A stretch of 64,000 nucleotides of DNA, from the NCBI GenBank assembly GCA_025617745.1, contig CM046863.1:1798001-1862000 (forward strand), in the 5' to 3' direction. Under the pieces are notes generated by a model. That model did not search any database, was not told the DNA's origin, and worked only from the letters and a program-made list of their open reading frames with translations. This document shows positions 10,873-22,964 of this stretch, piece after piece (position 1 is the stretch's first letter; each line of letters begins with the position of its first letter). A program made the translations under genes and the position numbers. This stretch comes from Heliocidaris erythrogramma (Eukaryota; Echinodermata; Echinoidea; Camarodonta; Echinometridae).

Positions 10873-13241
10873 CAGAGGGAATTAGAAATCCCCGAACCAT
10901 CTGAGAAACCCGAGTGAATGGCCCCGATCGCCGATCGGTAGCCTCGGATAGTAGAGATGGATCTCCCTTTGTCAAATAGCGAGATTAGAAAATCCGCAAT
11001 TGAACCAATAGGAGCCTTAGACGGGGTTTGATTTCGCTCTTTACACCAAAGGAAAAAGACCGAAAGACGGGAATTATAAATTTCCCTAGTAGAAACTCTA
11101 CGACTGGACATTAAAAATTCCGCGGCTCTATCACAGAGACCCGACTGTCTTGCAGATTCCCCGACAGGGGCCAAGCAGTCAAATGAAGGGACTCTGGATT
11201 GTGGTGAAGAATCCCCGAGAGGGGCTGCAACACCAGATCCGCTCTTAACGGAAGAAGGAACGGTTGAGCCGCCAGAAGGCTCATTAACTCCGGAAACCAA
11301 CTCCTCCTGGGCCAAAAGGGAGCTATCACAAGCACCCGAGCCCGATCTTCCCTGATCTTCCGCAAGACTCGCGGAATCAGCTGGAAGGGAGGAAAGGCAA
11401 ATCCTCGAAGATTCTCCCAACTGAGAGAGAAAGCATCGAGAGCAAGCTCCCCGCTCGCGCGCACAGGAGTAATATATCGGAAGTTGGTGGATTAGAACCG
11501 ACGCAAAAAGATCCACTTCCAGTGGACCCAGGCAACTGCGAATGCGGCGAAAGACCTCTGGATGGAGCATCCATTCCGATGGAAGACACCTGCCCCGAGA
11601 CAGAAAATCCGCAATGAGGTTTTCCTGACCGGGGATGAAAGAGGCCACGGGTGTGATCGCCATGCGACGACACCACCTCCACAGCTGTGCTGCTAGGGCA
11701 TTCAGGATAGCAGAACGAGTGCCTCCCTGCCGATTGATATAAGCCGCCACAATGACATTGTCCGTGAGGATCAGAATTGAACGACTGAAAAGTCGACTTC
11801 TGAAATGAAGCAGGGTTAAAAGAACTGCCATAAACTCCAGGACATTGATATGGGGAAGAGTCCCAAGATGAGACCAATCCCCCGCGACCGTGCTGCCATT
11901 GCAATGTCCTCCCCACCCCAACTGAGAGGCGTCCGTCGAAACCGAGATCGACGGAAGGGGGGTACGGAAGGACTTGCCTCGCGCAAGAAACTCCTCGTTC
12001 GTCCAACGAGAGAGAAGAGACTTGATTCCTATTGGTACTGGAACCCAGACCAACAGAATCCTTGCCCGGCTTGTAAAACTTGAGGAGATGTCTCTGAAAC
12101 GGTCTCATAAAGAGCCGGCAATCCTCCAGAACATCGACTAGACTGGCTAGATACCCCAAGAACTGAAGCCACTGTCTGGCCTTGACCTTTCTGGCCAGCA
12201 TGAGCTTGCGAGCTGCCGAGACAATGGTGAGAATCCTGTCTCGACTGGGCCGAGCCAACTGATTCTGAATGTCCAACACAGCCCCCAGAAAAACTGGGCT
12301 GCGAGTAGGAACTAACTCTGACTTTTCCCAATTTATTAGGAAACCCAAGTCTTGAGTAAGATTGACGAGCAAACGAGTCTCGTCCAACAAACGATCGCGC
12401 GACTCCGCTAGGAGAAGCCAATCGTCCAGGTAGCAAAATAGCCGAAGGCCGCGTCGCCTCAGTGAGGCTGCCAGCACGGCTACGACCTGAGTAAAAACCC
12501 GAGGGGCTGGGCGCAGCCCGAAGGGAAGAGCGCGAAAGCGAAAAGTCTCTGAGAGGAAGGAAAACCCTAGAAGATCGCGCGAAGCGCGATGAATGGGAAT
12601 ATGGACATACGCATCTTTGAGATCTATCGAGATTGCGTAGTCCTTCCTCTTGATCAACGGGAGAATGGAGACGAGAGTCTCCATCCGAAAATGTACCGAA
12701 GGAATGAATTATTTATTATTTATTCTTTTCAAATTCAGTATCAAACGAATTTTTCCAGAGCGCTTGGGAATGACAAAGATTGGAGAAAGGGAAAGAGACG
12801 GCCGGTCTCTTACCCTTTTTATAGCCCTCTTTTGCAACAAAGACTCGATCTCTTTTGAAGCATGAGATCGAGCCAGGGCAGACATGGGAGGTGACCGAGT
12901 TCTTAAACCCCTCCGGGGAGCGAAGCGGATAGATCTATGAAGAATCCGTCTCGCACGACGGAGAGCACAAATGCGTCCCCGGAAATAGCCTCCCAAACGG
13001 GGAGAAAGAAACGAAGTCGGCCACCTACCATGTCGGAAAGAAGAAGGGCTCGGGGAAGACCATCAAAGCCTAGGCTTGGCCTTATGCGAAGCCGTCGCCT
13101 TGCGACGAGAAACTCTCGAAGAGCCTCTGCCACGTCCACCTCTCCAGCGAGAAGGAGCTGGCTGAGACTCAGTAGGCGGGACCCCCAAAACAATGGCTTC
13201 CACCCCGCACAGGGCGAGCGATTGAGGCTCCGCCTGCCCAA
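10869..13241 (-). pseudogene. DIRS reverse transcriptase-RNase H, frame-disrupted
   Basis: The coding runs from about 13241 down to 10869 in three or more frames. The N-terminal linker (GGRLRFFLPVW) lies in one frame and is followed by SPIFVIPKRSGKIRLILNLK at about 12996-12720 in another. A TAA at 12709-12711 interrupts this frame beside an AATAAT expansion. Then comes the RT core with motif A SIDLKDAYVHIP and the YLDD box at about residues 85-88 of the 12684-11377 frame. Near 12055 the frame shifts again to RNase H, with Asp41, Glu73, Asp98 and Asp149 of the 12053-10869 frame (STDASQLGWGGH, LTDN, LIADFLSR). The last ~90 residues are the SAM-like N-terminus of the recombinase. As read, no single full protein can be made. 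Confidence 0.85.
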
Positions 13242-13246
13242 GCGAT

Positions 13247-14017
13247 TCAGAAACCGAAGCTCGAGAGGCCGCCTCTAACTCTGGGTCCACCCGAGTGGAA
13301 TGCAACAAAGGACGCAGCAGGAGCCCCCAGGGCCGCGGGAATAGAAGGCGCATGCGAACCCGACTCAGACAAAGAAGACTCAATCACAAAAGGTTGATTA
13401 GTCTCAAAGTCAGACCCCGGAATAGGGGCAGAAGCAAGGGTTGAAGTACCCGGTACAAGGGACCAACCCTGATTCTGAGCGAAAGCCCGCATCATGCTGA
13501 ACATTTCAGCTTGAGAGGAACTAGCCGGGTTAGCCAGGCCAGACGGGCAAGAGGCCGGCAAAACCTTGCCCCTTTTTGCCTTTTTCTTGGCCTTCTTCTT
13601 GGCTGGCTCGACAAGAGTCGTAGCCGAAACCCTTTTCTTAGAGCGCTTATTCGGATTCGTTCGGATCCCCGAAGCCGCTTCGGAAACACGAACCGAACCC
13701 TCCGTGGAGGGACGCTCACCTCCCTCAAAGGGAGTAGTGCGCTGAGGGTATGAACCCAAAGTCTCGCACAAATTACCCATATTGGCTGAGCAAAGAGATG
13801 CGATAGCCATGGGCTGGGTGCTTAAATCACCCAGTGCGGGGGCGGACCGAGATGACTCGGTATGTGCCCGTTGACTACTAAAGGCGTGTGAACCCGCTAT
13901 TGAACCGCTAGGGAGCGGCAATAGGAGAGCACTAGTAGTCACGCACTCAGGTGAAAACACCTGTTGCTCCGAAGAGCGTCCATAATTGTTAGCTCGAGCA
14001 TTCCCATCAGCTGGCAA
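13247..14017 (-). CDS. DIRS ORF1 (Gag-like)
   Basis: The frame is 256 codons directly upstream of the RT region. It is rich in Ser, Ala and Pro with a strongly basic stretch (KKKAKKKAKRGK, about residues 149-160), which would suit nucleic-acid binding. I see no zinc knuckle. Position and composition match ORF1 of DIRS-like elements, which is poorly conserved, so the call rests on context. The 5' limit is a TTG and the first Met is near residue 69, so the true start is uncertain or lost. Confidence 0.6.
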   Translation of the reverse strand: MPADGNARANNYGRSSEQQVFSPECVTTSALLLPLPSGSIAGSHAFSSQRAHTESSRSAPALGDLSTQPMAIASLCSANMGNLCETLGSYPQRTTPFEGGERPSTEGSVRVSEAASGIRTNPNKRSKKRVSATTLVEPAKKKAKKKAKRGKVLPASCPSGLANPASSSQAEMFSMMRAFAQNQGWSLVPGTSTLASAPIPGSDFETNQPFVIESSLSESGSHAPSIPAALGAPAASFVAFHSGGPRVRGGLSSFGF

Positions 14018-14107
14018 TGTAGACAGCCCGGGAAGTACTCGTTCCCCCCATATGGCATCGGCCGGGGGCTAGGGTTTGAGAACCCAGACCAACATGGACT
14101 AAGCCCG

Positions 14108-14297
14108 TGGGCTGCCCTGCAGTAGTGGGACGCGTCTCCCCTAACGGATTTAAGCGAGTGAACGCTACCGTGCGGGAAACAGCCGCCCCCCCCCCCCCCC
14201 TCCTTCTGGTCTTGACGACCGGGGGATTGGATTCGAGATATCCAAACCACCTGAACCTGACGGCAGTAGTGGGACGAGTCTCCCCTAACGGATTTAA
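14108..14297. repeat. Duplicated block in the DIRS leader
   Basis: GCAGTAGTGGGACGCGTCTC at about 14117 recurs as GCAGTAGTGGGACGAGTCTC at about 14263, both followed by CCCTAACGGATTTAA. The intervening sequence has a poly-C run. Confidence 0.7.
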
Positions 14298-15235
14298 AGA
14301 TCACATTGCAAGAAAATTCCATCAAAATAAATATTGGCTTAATACTTATTATTGCATAGATGGCATAAATTATACAAGGTTATCCAAATTCAACGCTTGG
14401 AAACATTTGAATTAATGATTATTATCAATTTTAAAACGGTAAAATACAGCCCCCGATATAGCAGCTGAAGAGCTCCTTGAACGCTGCTGAGATGTGTGAC
14501 GACACACGAAGGACCAGTCCTGTCTAAGCAGACGATGTCCCATAACATCTTACACATTTTTCAGTGCCTGTTTTGTCATCTCCTCTTCACTTATTTCTCT
14601 TACTTGACTAGCGTCAGTCTTAATGTTAGTCTGTTGCCTCACTCTTAACTTCGTGTATGGTATTATTTTGATGAAAAATGCAGCGTTAAAAAAATTAAGG
14701 AATCAGTCACTTGTAAACAAAATAAGACGCCATTGTATTTTCAGCTGCACCGGGGCATGTTCGGCGTTTCAAGAGGGAACGAATACAATCTGTGATATTA
14801 TTCGGAGGGCTTTTCAATTTGAAAATGGGGTTTATTTCATTGATCATTGACCCTTCTGTGTATTTACAATCAAACGGTTTTAGTTATCAGAATCAGTTTC
14901 ACTTTCCCTTTTAGAATGGTGTGAAATAAGGTCATGTTAAATATACCAAACTCTTTATAATTTGATAAATAATTGCATTGCAATTACGTTCATTCATTAT
15001 AGGACGTCGTCTGCTTAAAGCAGGACCGATCCCTAGTGTGACGACATCAAAACATCGCTATATTTCTGGCGAATCCTCGGATATTCCAGATGCTTAGAAG
15101 AGCTTTTATTTATGTTGTTTTTATAATCATCAGATACGCAGTTGACATAAAACTTATACGATTGCCATCTGTAAGCTTCCCAGTTTCTAGTGATACATTA
15201 ATTGCCATATTTGTGATTTTCTTGCAATGTGATCT
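14298..15235. mobile_element. TTAA-flanked miniature transposon
   Basis: The ends are inverted: AGATCACATTGCAAGAAAAT on the left and its complement ending at 15235. TTAA stands on both sides (14294-14297 and 15236-15239), and the flanks rejoin to the uninterrupted DIRS sequence seen at 14147-14160. TTAA targets are typical of piggyBac, Kolobok and Sola3 types, and I cannot choose between them. It is 938 bp. A second inverted pair lies inside (near 14493-14545 and 15000-15052, sharing AAGCAGACGA). It is non-coding. Confidence 0.8.
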
Positions 15236-15925
15236 TTAAGCGAGTGAACGCTACCGTGCGGGAAACGGCCGCCACACCCCCTTGCTAGACGACTCTTCGG
15301 AAGAGCAGGTCTCCGCGACCTAGCTGCTTCTTCTTCCGAATTCATAACACTGCAATAAAACAGACAATAAAGTAAACCAAAATATGAAATACTTTAACTG
15401 AGTGCAGATAATAATATCAACAATTTGGGAGATACGCACAACAAATTTTCACAGCAAAAAACCGTAAGAACAAACACCGAACCCAAACGCTCGATGCGAA
15501 ACGGAAACACCCTCAAGCACACAGATATAACTACGTGGGGCTAACCGTAAAAATGAAAACTAATTGCCAAGAAAAGGAATCAAAATCCCTGGCAATCGGC
15601 ACAAGTGACTAACAAAACACAAGAGTACTATAATCTTAGACAAATATAAGTACCGAAAAGTGCTTTAACGATGCGAAAAAGCGCGCTGAAAAGATACAAA
15701 AAGACCCGATTTCAGGAGCGCCGTAACTCGACATCCTAACTCATCGGGGGCGAACAAGAAAGAGGAAGATGGCCGTGGCGTGTTGACGCGCGTGAATGGC
15801 GAAGGGGACAATATGATTACGGGGGTGCGCACAATATTGTGACTCAGTTGTGTTAAATTCTCGAAGGGGTCCCGTAGTCAAGACTACTGGCACAATAGGT
15901 AGGTATATATGATTTATTGCAGTAA

Positions 15926-16859
15926 ATCAACATTCTCAAACGTATAACAGCAACTCGGGCATCAAACATAACGGGAACTCAGGAGACAACGAAAAATAAA
16001 GAGATGTAAACTTGGTGAAGTCTGGTAGTGCTCTCTCTGATCTATCTGTCTGACTGACTGATTTTCTCTTTTTAATCATGCTCTTATATTACAGGGCTGC
16101 CTGGCCCACATCAACTTGGTAACTAAGACAACATAACATTATAAATATTCAAACATACTTTAACCAATGAACATAAAGAAAATGGAACTATTTAACTAAA
16201 CATATTCAATACAAGAACCAATCGGAAATAACTAGAATGAAGATGGGTCAATGTCTGGGGTGATTATGTAATTAGGAATGTTCAACAAAAGAACCAGATG
16301 TGAGGATGGAGGGAATGGGCACATCTGAATAGGAAAGGAATGAAGGTGACAAGAGAAGTAGGACAGTCTCTGATGAGATTCATGACAACAAAACACCTAT
16401 TGAAAGCTAACCTGAACTGAACTAAATTCCAGAACAGAAGAGTAAACAAAGTCAAATACAAATGACAAAATAGGCATCCTACACTATTTTATATTTGTCT
16501 TCATCAGAAATATGTCATTTTTAATGTCCTGATTTGCAAAATATGTTTGATAGTTTGATTCTTTGCCCAAAAATGTACGATGACATAATGCTTTTCAAAA
16601 TGTATGAATGATTTCATATCATTTAAAATCAATAATAGATAATTTGTATTTTATTGTTTCATAAGAGACACTGTACATTTGATTGCTATACTATATTACA
16701 TGCAATCATTGTGTAATTTGTGAATAAGTGTACTACCCTATAATATGTTTTGTAAATATGCCATAACAATTTTGTTTCTATACTCAGCTAAAGTAGTCTT
16801 TATACTTCTTGTATGTACTTTAAAAACTATTCAATGCCATTTCAAAATAACTCATATAT
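15926..16859. other. Unannotated non-coding DNA
   Basis: The stretch is AT-rich with no gene, terminal repeat or tandem array that I can see. Confidence 0.35.
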
Positions 16860-16863
16860 AAAT

Positions 16864-18691
16864 GTGACCCGGCAGCCCGGCACCACAAAACCACCAAAAA
16901 GTCGCAAAAAAGAACTTTATCATATTTGGATAGAACAAAGTCTCAGCTTTAAAATGATATATGACTCATTATAATTGAAACTTTCTAACCCCTTTAATTC
17001 AGCGAATAAAAGGAGCTTGTAAGAGATGTTTACTGTTATTAAAGGACAATTAACCCCACGTGATATTCTAGATGCACCTATTGTCTGCTACGTCTTTCCA
17101 TGGAGGCTGCCATTTTGTGCATGACACGGATCATTAGGTACCATATGCATTGATAATAGCCTACCTTTACAGCAGATACGTCGCTTTGTTCTGATTGTAT
17201 TACGATTGTTATTGGCCATGGGCCTAGATAATTGACGACCCATGAGTTCTAATAGCCATCCTGTAAAGCAGATTCCTCGCTTTGTTTTGGTATTGCTACG
17301 ATTGTCTCCGTCCTTGACGTCAATTCTCCGTCCTTGACGTATATTTTTTATGAAGTATATTTTTTATGAACAAATTAAGACCTTTTAAAAAATATATAAA
17401 ACTAAACTTACATTTCAGAATATGTGACTTTATCTAATATATATTTGTCCTCTAAAAATCAATTACAAGTTAACGATGAAGGAAATTTTACTTGGGATGA
17501 AAAATATGTTCGTGTACACATAAAGTAATGGCAGCCCCCTTATTATTGCTAGCAGACGATAACTTGGCTGGAAAATAGTGATTTATATCTATATCCTGTG
17601 TTTTTACATGAAATTGCATGTATCAAATAAGAGGCATATACTACACCATTCAAAATAAGCTAATTCATACGCTGAGGTTAATTTCCCTTTAAATAGGGAG
17701 GAATAAAGAGGAAATGAGCTCTAAAGTTGGGGCCTATTCAAGCGTGCGGAGTAAGAAAACGAGAGAAAGTCGATAGTGAGAGAATCAAAAGGCCATAGCA
17801 CCCACGATGAATGAATTGTCGGATTAGGTTGATATATGGTAGGAGTGTTAAACACAGTTTATTCATTCTATTGCCAAAACTTCAAATTGTGAACTTGAGT
17901 CATTCGAAAGTTATTATTATGATGCAAATGAGAGTGTTCTAATGGGAGATTAAGCGCACCTCCGTGGTCTGACACGTGCACAAGACAATGCCTATTCACT
18001 CCATTTGGGTGTCTTTCTTTGTTCCCTGTTACGTAATACTGATTTGTTACCTGTGTAGTCCTTCAGTTATCAAGCACTGGACTTGTAATTTAGCCTTTAA
18101 TTAACTTAAATAGAACCTACTCTTTTTGTTGTTCACATTGATTAACCTATATGCAATTTGTTTTACATAGAACTTAGATACTCTTTCCTTGCTCACATGA
18201 ATAAACTTGATCGTTCGTTAGCAACGAAATCCTTTTTCAGACTCTGTTTCGTCATCGAAATGGAACTTAAAACTGCTCTGTAATTTGCTTTCGCGGCTAT
18301 TGATGAACTGTTATATCAGTATGATGAGATTGCTGAGAATTTATTCTTTCTATCAGTATGAAAATCATTAGGAAAAAGGTAATTTAAGGCCCATGAGATT
18401 GCAGTGATTTTACGAGGGTGAGCGGTACCGATTTTAAAAAATCATACGGGAAGGCGAAGAATTAGGAAGAAACCGAAGCTGTGCGCAAAAAACTGGTCTA
18501 GAAAAACTGTTGAAAACTCATCTTCTACTGTGTTTTAAGCTTCCAGATTTTGATATAAGGTACAGAAAAGAACGATCTTTCAGAAAAACCAAAAGTCCAA
18601 AAATAAAATTTTCCAACCCAAATTTCTATTTCAGCTGTTTACACAAAATCACGGGTTGCGGCTCTTTGGTGGTTTTGTGGTGCCGGGTCAC
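16864..18691. mobile_element. Non-coding TIR element (GTGACCCGGCA ends)
   Basis: The left end GTGACCCGGCA continues, after an 8-bp repeat, into CCACAAAACCACCAAA. The right end is the complement of GTGACCCGGCACCACAAAAC. AAAT flanks both sides (16860-16863 and 18692-18695), a possible 4-bp duplication. The interior of 1.8 kb has no transposase. It holds a partial direct repeat (near 17165-17220 and 17250-17320) and a tandem CTCCGTCCTTGACGT. The superfamily is unknown. Confidence 0.7.
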
Positions 18692-18695
18692 AAAT

Positions 18696-18993
18696 GATTA
18701 TTTTCAAACAGATTTTAGAAAATATTACCGTCTATACATTATGAATTAAGATGATAGGAATGTGCAACAATTTCAACATTTTCGTAAAAAACCAATGTTG
18801 ATTACGAGGATACCATATTCTTTGTATATACATGTATGTATATTTTACTAAAGGGTACATTAGGTCGACACCTAACAATGCGGTTTATTCCGTCATAATA
18901 GCGACCCCTACATTAGGTAGACAGTTGGTACATTAGGTCGACAGTTGAACAAAGAAAAAGAACAAAAACTGTCCTCCTAATGTACCCATTAGG

Positions 18994-19029
<36 letters not shown>

Positions 19030-19649
19030 AAAGTAAGATAAAGTTCACTCCGAGAATAAAGACATAGTAGATATCCGTAGGTTTGCTTCCACAAGCGCTT
19101 TCGTTTAATTCTTCAGGTGGAATGATTAACCTGTTAGTTACATGCGTTTATATATCGTACAAGTAGAAGTTACAAACATTTTACAAGTCTTTCAAATCTC
19201 CGTTGTTAAAGTTAGGAGATCTATTCAATGGACGGATAGTTGCTGGTAGATGAAAGATAGAAGAATGAGTTGTGATAGCATGGAGGATGTTGAATAATTG
19301 GCCTGGTGAGCAGGGGAAGAAGGATTATGGCATTTGGAGTCCATGGAACAGTGGATTATTGTTTGGCACAGTACACAATAGAGTAGAGTGATTACAATAG
19401 CTTAAAGCGGGTATAGACTTGTTTGGTTATTCTGAGATAAAAGAGTATGTAGACTTCGAAATTAAATAGTCTGACGCATTTCTTAAGTTAATATGATACA
19501 TAAATATCCTTGGTGTAAAATGCAGTCAATGAACATGGTAAGGATTCTACAACGATTGACTGTTGAATGTATATACACATAATAGTACATGCAACATTAT
19601 ATAATATAATATACACTGTATACTATGTGGTAGTTAGAGTAAGGAACAG
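18696..19649. other. Non-coding DNA with short repeats and a TA microsatellite
   Basis: Three copies of GTACATTAGGTCGACA-like sequence lie at 18855-18945, followed by a TA run at about 18998-19024. There is no gene. The segment just left of 19654 is likely the 3' flank of the Penelope-like element. Confidence 0.4.
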
Positions 19650-19653
19650 CAAT

Positions 19654-20828
19654 TCATATAGCGTTCAGTGAAGGTTTTAATTTATTAATGAAATGTTCTT
19701 CTTTTAGGCAACGTTTAGTTTTGTCATCATAATTCATTTTATAAAGAGGTGTAATTAAGAAATTGGGTTCTATGGAATGAGCACACCTTTCTATATGTTC
19801 ACTTAATTTTAGTTGTCTATATTCTTTCTGTCTTATTTGTTGACGATGAACCCTTACTCTGTTACGAAGAACATCTCCTGTTTCACCAATATATTGTTCT
19901 TTACATCCTTGGCACGTTATACAATAAATCAAGTTTTTTGATGGACATGTAAATGGAAATTTAATTAAAAACTCTGTGTTGTTTATTCCAATGTTGATTC
20001 TATTTGTCACATCCAAATGGGGGCAGGTTTTGCATCTTTTGTCGCCGCATCTTTTCACCCAACCTTTTGTATTGTTGTTTCGGGAAAATCTGGCTCTGGT
20101 TAATATTTGTTTCAGATTAGGGCTTTGTCGTTTGCTTGATATAACTTTTACATTTTCAAATACTGCTTTCAGAGTTTCATCGGTCTTGATGAGAGGCAAC
20201 GAATCATGAATAATTTGAAACATGTTTGGGTTATTTGGGTTGAATGTGTGGACAAATGGAACTATCTCCTGTTCATTTCTTTCTTTTTTTAGACATCAAC
20301 TCTTGCTAACTGAGTGCATTTGCCTTAGAAATACCGGTTGTAATAATTTCCTGAGGGTAATGTCTAATCAAAAGCATATGCTTTAGTTCTTCCAACCGTT
20401 TCTTTTTAGTTTCTTCATCGGATACAATTGTACATATTCTCCTAGCTAAATTATACGGGACATTATTTTTACACTGCTTAGGGTGACAAGATTTAAAATA
20501 TTTGTGGGTGTCTGTGACTTTAGAGAATATGTCCGTCTTTAACAAATTATCTTCCTTTATTATTTTAATATCTAAGAAATTTATTGAGCTACAATTAACA
20601 TTCCATTTAAAACCAATTGCTGGGTGTAATTCACTTAGTATCTTATGTAAATCATTAATATCTCCAAATTCAGTTTTCCAAACAATAAAACAATCATCTA
20701 AGTATCTAAACCAAATTTTGTTGAATACCTTTTAACTTCAACATTATAATGTGTTTGGACGCGCTCATAGAGTTTCTTCTCTAGGTATCCCATGAAGAGA
20801 GTAGCATAAGTCGGGGCCATTTTTGTAC
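19654..20828 (-). pseudogene. Penelope-like element, 3' part (RT end plus GIY-YIG)
   Basis: The minus-strand frame 20223-19654 has a Cys pair linker (CGDKRCKTCPHL) followed by a GIY-YIG nuclease domain: LIYCITCQGC, then EQYIGETGDVLRNRVRVH. Upstream, 20545-20306 is the RT thumb-like region with SCHPKQCKNNVPYNLARRIC. At about 20825-20660 the RT palm is readable with GTKMAPTYATLFMGYLE and the catalytic YLDDCFIVW. At least one shift near 20285 and stops near 20306 and 20735 break it. The 5' end stops at a TA microsatellite. Penelope-like elements pair RT with a GIY-YIG nuclease that nicks the target. Confidence 0.88.
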
Positions 20829-20880
<52 letters not shown>

Positions 20881-20890
20881 TTATATATAA
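20829..20890. repeat. TA microsatellite
   Basis: A run of (TA)n marks the truncated 5' edge of the Penelope-like fragment. Confidence 0.9.
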
Positions 20891-21959
20891 TTATATATTT
20901 ATATATGTATGTTCTCATTTATTGTTGTTATGAGTTTATTTTCATGATTATGTTGGCTATTATTGTTATTTATTATTGCTATCAGGGCCTCATGGAAGAC
21001 CACCAATATTAGTGATAATGAGTCACCCTGTATAAATATCATAAATAAATAAATAAATAAATAAATTGGTTAAAGCAAGAGAGAATCTGCTCAAACAACA
21101 TTGAAGAATTACATTTTAAAATTTGTTATGACAATTTAATATTTTATATAGAGATATAAAATATTTCAGAATAAAATCCCTACTTACCAGATGAGTTGGT
21201 GGAGTGTGCATCTAGATAAAGTTTACCAATCTCCAAGCTTTTTTTTTAAATTATTATTATAGTAACTTGTTAAATTAAGATTACTTATTTACCTCATATG
21301 ACAACCTAGAGTGTACTGGATGATTTTTGTCACCACTACTTTTTGGATGCAAATAAAAACATTAAGCCATCCTGATAACACTTGAAATTATATAAGTACA
21401 GGACAGGTGCATGTGTATACTTTCAAAATAACTATCTTGCACTATGGTGATAACTTTTGATACATAATTAGAATTCTGTATATTATTGAGAATTATAATT
21501 ATTATACATACTAAGAATCTTGCTGTTAGATTGATCAAAAGGTAATCGTGAGAAAGCGTAGTTATCCCCATCAATCGATCCGAGAAGAAAAGTTCGTGAC
21601 CTTGACGGAATAGTACTTATGTGTTTCGCTGATGATCTCTTCAGTCTATTATAGAATCACAATGCGTTATCAATATTTAGGGTACGCGCGAAATGAAAGT
21701 GCGTGACCTTTACGAATAGCTCCATAAGCGTACTAAAATAAGCTTAAAGGGTACCTGAGGCCTGAAGAAATAATTTGTGTATAGTTAGCTTACACAAAAT
21801 CAACCCAAGATAATTTAACACGACATTCAACGGAGACAGCATACAGGAGATATTGTTTTTTGAAATAAAATACCCCCCAAATTAATATAAATAAGACTTG
21901 AACAAAGACTAGTCGATCGATCACGATTGCTCACGATAGATTAGGAGACGTGGCATCGT
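20891..21959. other. Non-coding DNA with an AATA-tailed repeat
   Basis: Near 20980-21066 a sequence resembling a retroposon 3' end runs into tandem AAATA units (21039-21065). The rest is AT-rich and I see no gene. Confidence 0.4.
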
Positions 21960-22960
21960 CACAAAAACAAGCAATAATTACATTAATAGCTAAAGATGGG
22001 AAAGATCCATTTTCATGAAAAAATTATATACCTATATCCCTTCTTAATGTGGATTATAAGATTCTAATAAAAATTTTGGCAAAAAGGATTAAAGAACTAT
22101 TGAATGAAATTATTATGTGAGATCAAGTAGGTTATATGAAGGGGAGAAATATTTGAGAAGCCATACGTATTATAGATGATATTATTTTTCATACATCCCA
22201 TTATAATTTGCCTGGTTTTCTGTTAGCCATAGATTTCGAAAAAGCTTTCGACTCGGTTTCACATCAATTTCTTCAAAACGTTTTATCTTTCGGATTCGGT
22301 CCATGTTTTCAAAAGTGGGTCAACATTTTGTACACAAATACTTTAAGTTGTGTTTTGAACGAAGGAGGTTCCACTGGTTATTTTGAAGTGGAGAGGGGCG
22401 TTAGGCAAGGTGATCCTCTGTCGTCTTATTTATTTATTTTATGCATTGAAATAATGGCACATAAACTAAGAACAGACAAATCGGTGGAAGGAATTAATTT
22501 TGGAGATAAGGAAATGAAATTAGTTCTTTATGCGGATGATATGACTATTTTTGTACGAAATGTAAAATCAATAAATAGGCTGAATGTGTTATTTGCGGAC
22601 TTTGAAAAACTTTCGGGACTAAAAATAAATAGGGATAAGACTAAAATATTAAGATTAGGTCTGTGTCAATGTTTGGAATTTAATTTTGCTTTTGGTGAAA
22701 TAGTTGACTTTGTAAAGATTCTAGGGGTGTTTTTCTCCCAAGATGAACATATGAAAGAAAAAACGAATTACAAGGAAATATTGAGTAAAATAAATCACTT
22801 TTAAGTTTTTGGAAGCAAAGAGATTTAACGTTAATGGAAAAGATTGAACTACTTAAAGTGCACATATATTCTAAAGTTATATACCGAGCGTCACGCACTC
22901 CATTTCCAAGAAGGGTTTATGATTCGTTAGATAAATTAGTTTTAGATTTTGATTTAATCT
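21960..22960 (+). pseudogene. L1/Tx1-like LINE RT fragment
   Basis: The readable part is the middle of a reverse transcriptase: LLNVDYKILIKILAKRIKEL, then IDFEKAFDSVSH (motif A) at 22230-22265, RQGDPLSSYLFILCIE and YADDMTIF (the catalytic box) near 22530. The frame from 22208 is open for 198 codons. Upstream, several in-frame stops occur and the frame ends at 22804 before the endogenous end. Neither an endonuclease nor a 3' end is present. It is related to the split LINE at 25.2-56.8 kb. Confidence 0.85.
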
Positions 22961-22964
22961 GGAT

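Larger units (their letters stand above)
10034..15925 (-). mobile_element. DIRS-like tyrosine-recombinase retroelement
   Basis: Gene content and order on the minus strand are ORF1, then RT with RNase H, then tyrosine recombinase, which is the DIRS arrangement; no DDE integrase is seen. The termini are inverted: left 10034-10075 and right 15883-15925 share TACTGCAATAAATCATATAT in opposite orientation. Between the genes and the right end lie a duplicated block (14108-14170 and 14262-14297) and a TTAA-flanked miniature element. DIRS elements replicate through a circular DNA intermediate joined into the host by the recombinase. This copy carries several frame lesions. Confidence 0.85.

Noticed and set aside
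10138-14017. Long plus-strand frames opposite the DIRS genes
   Set aside because: They mirror GC-rich coding on the minus strand and contain no domain.
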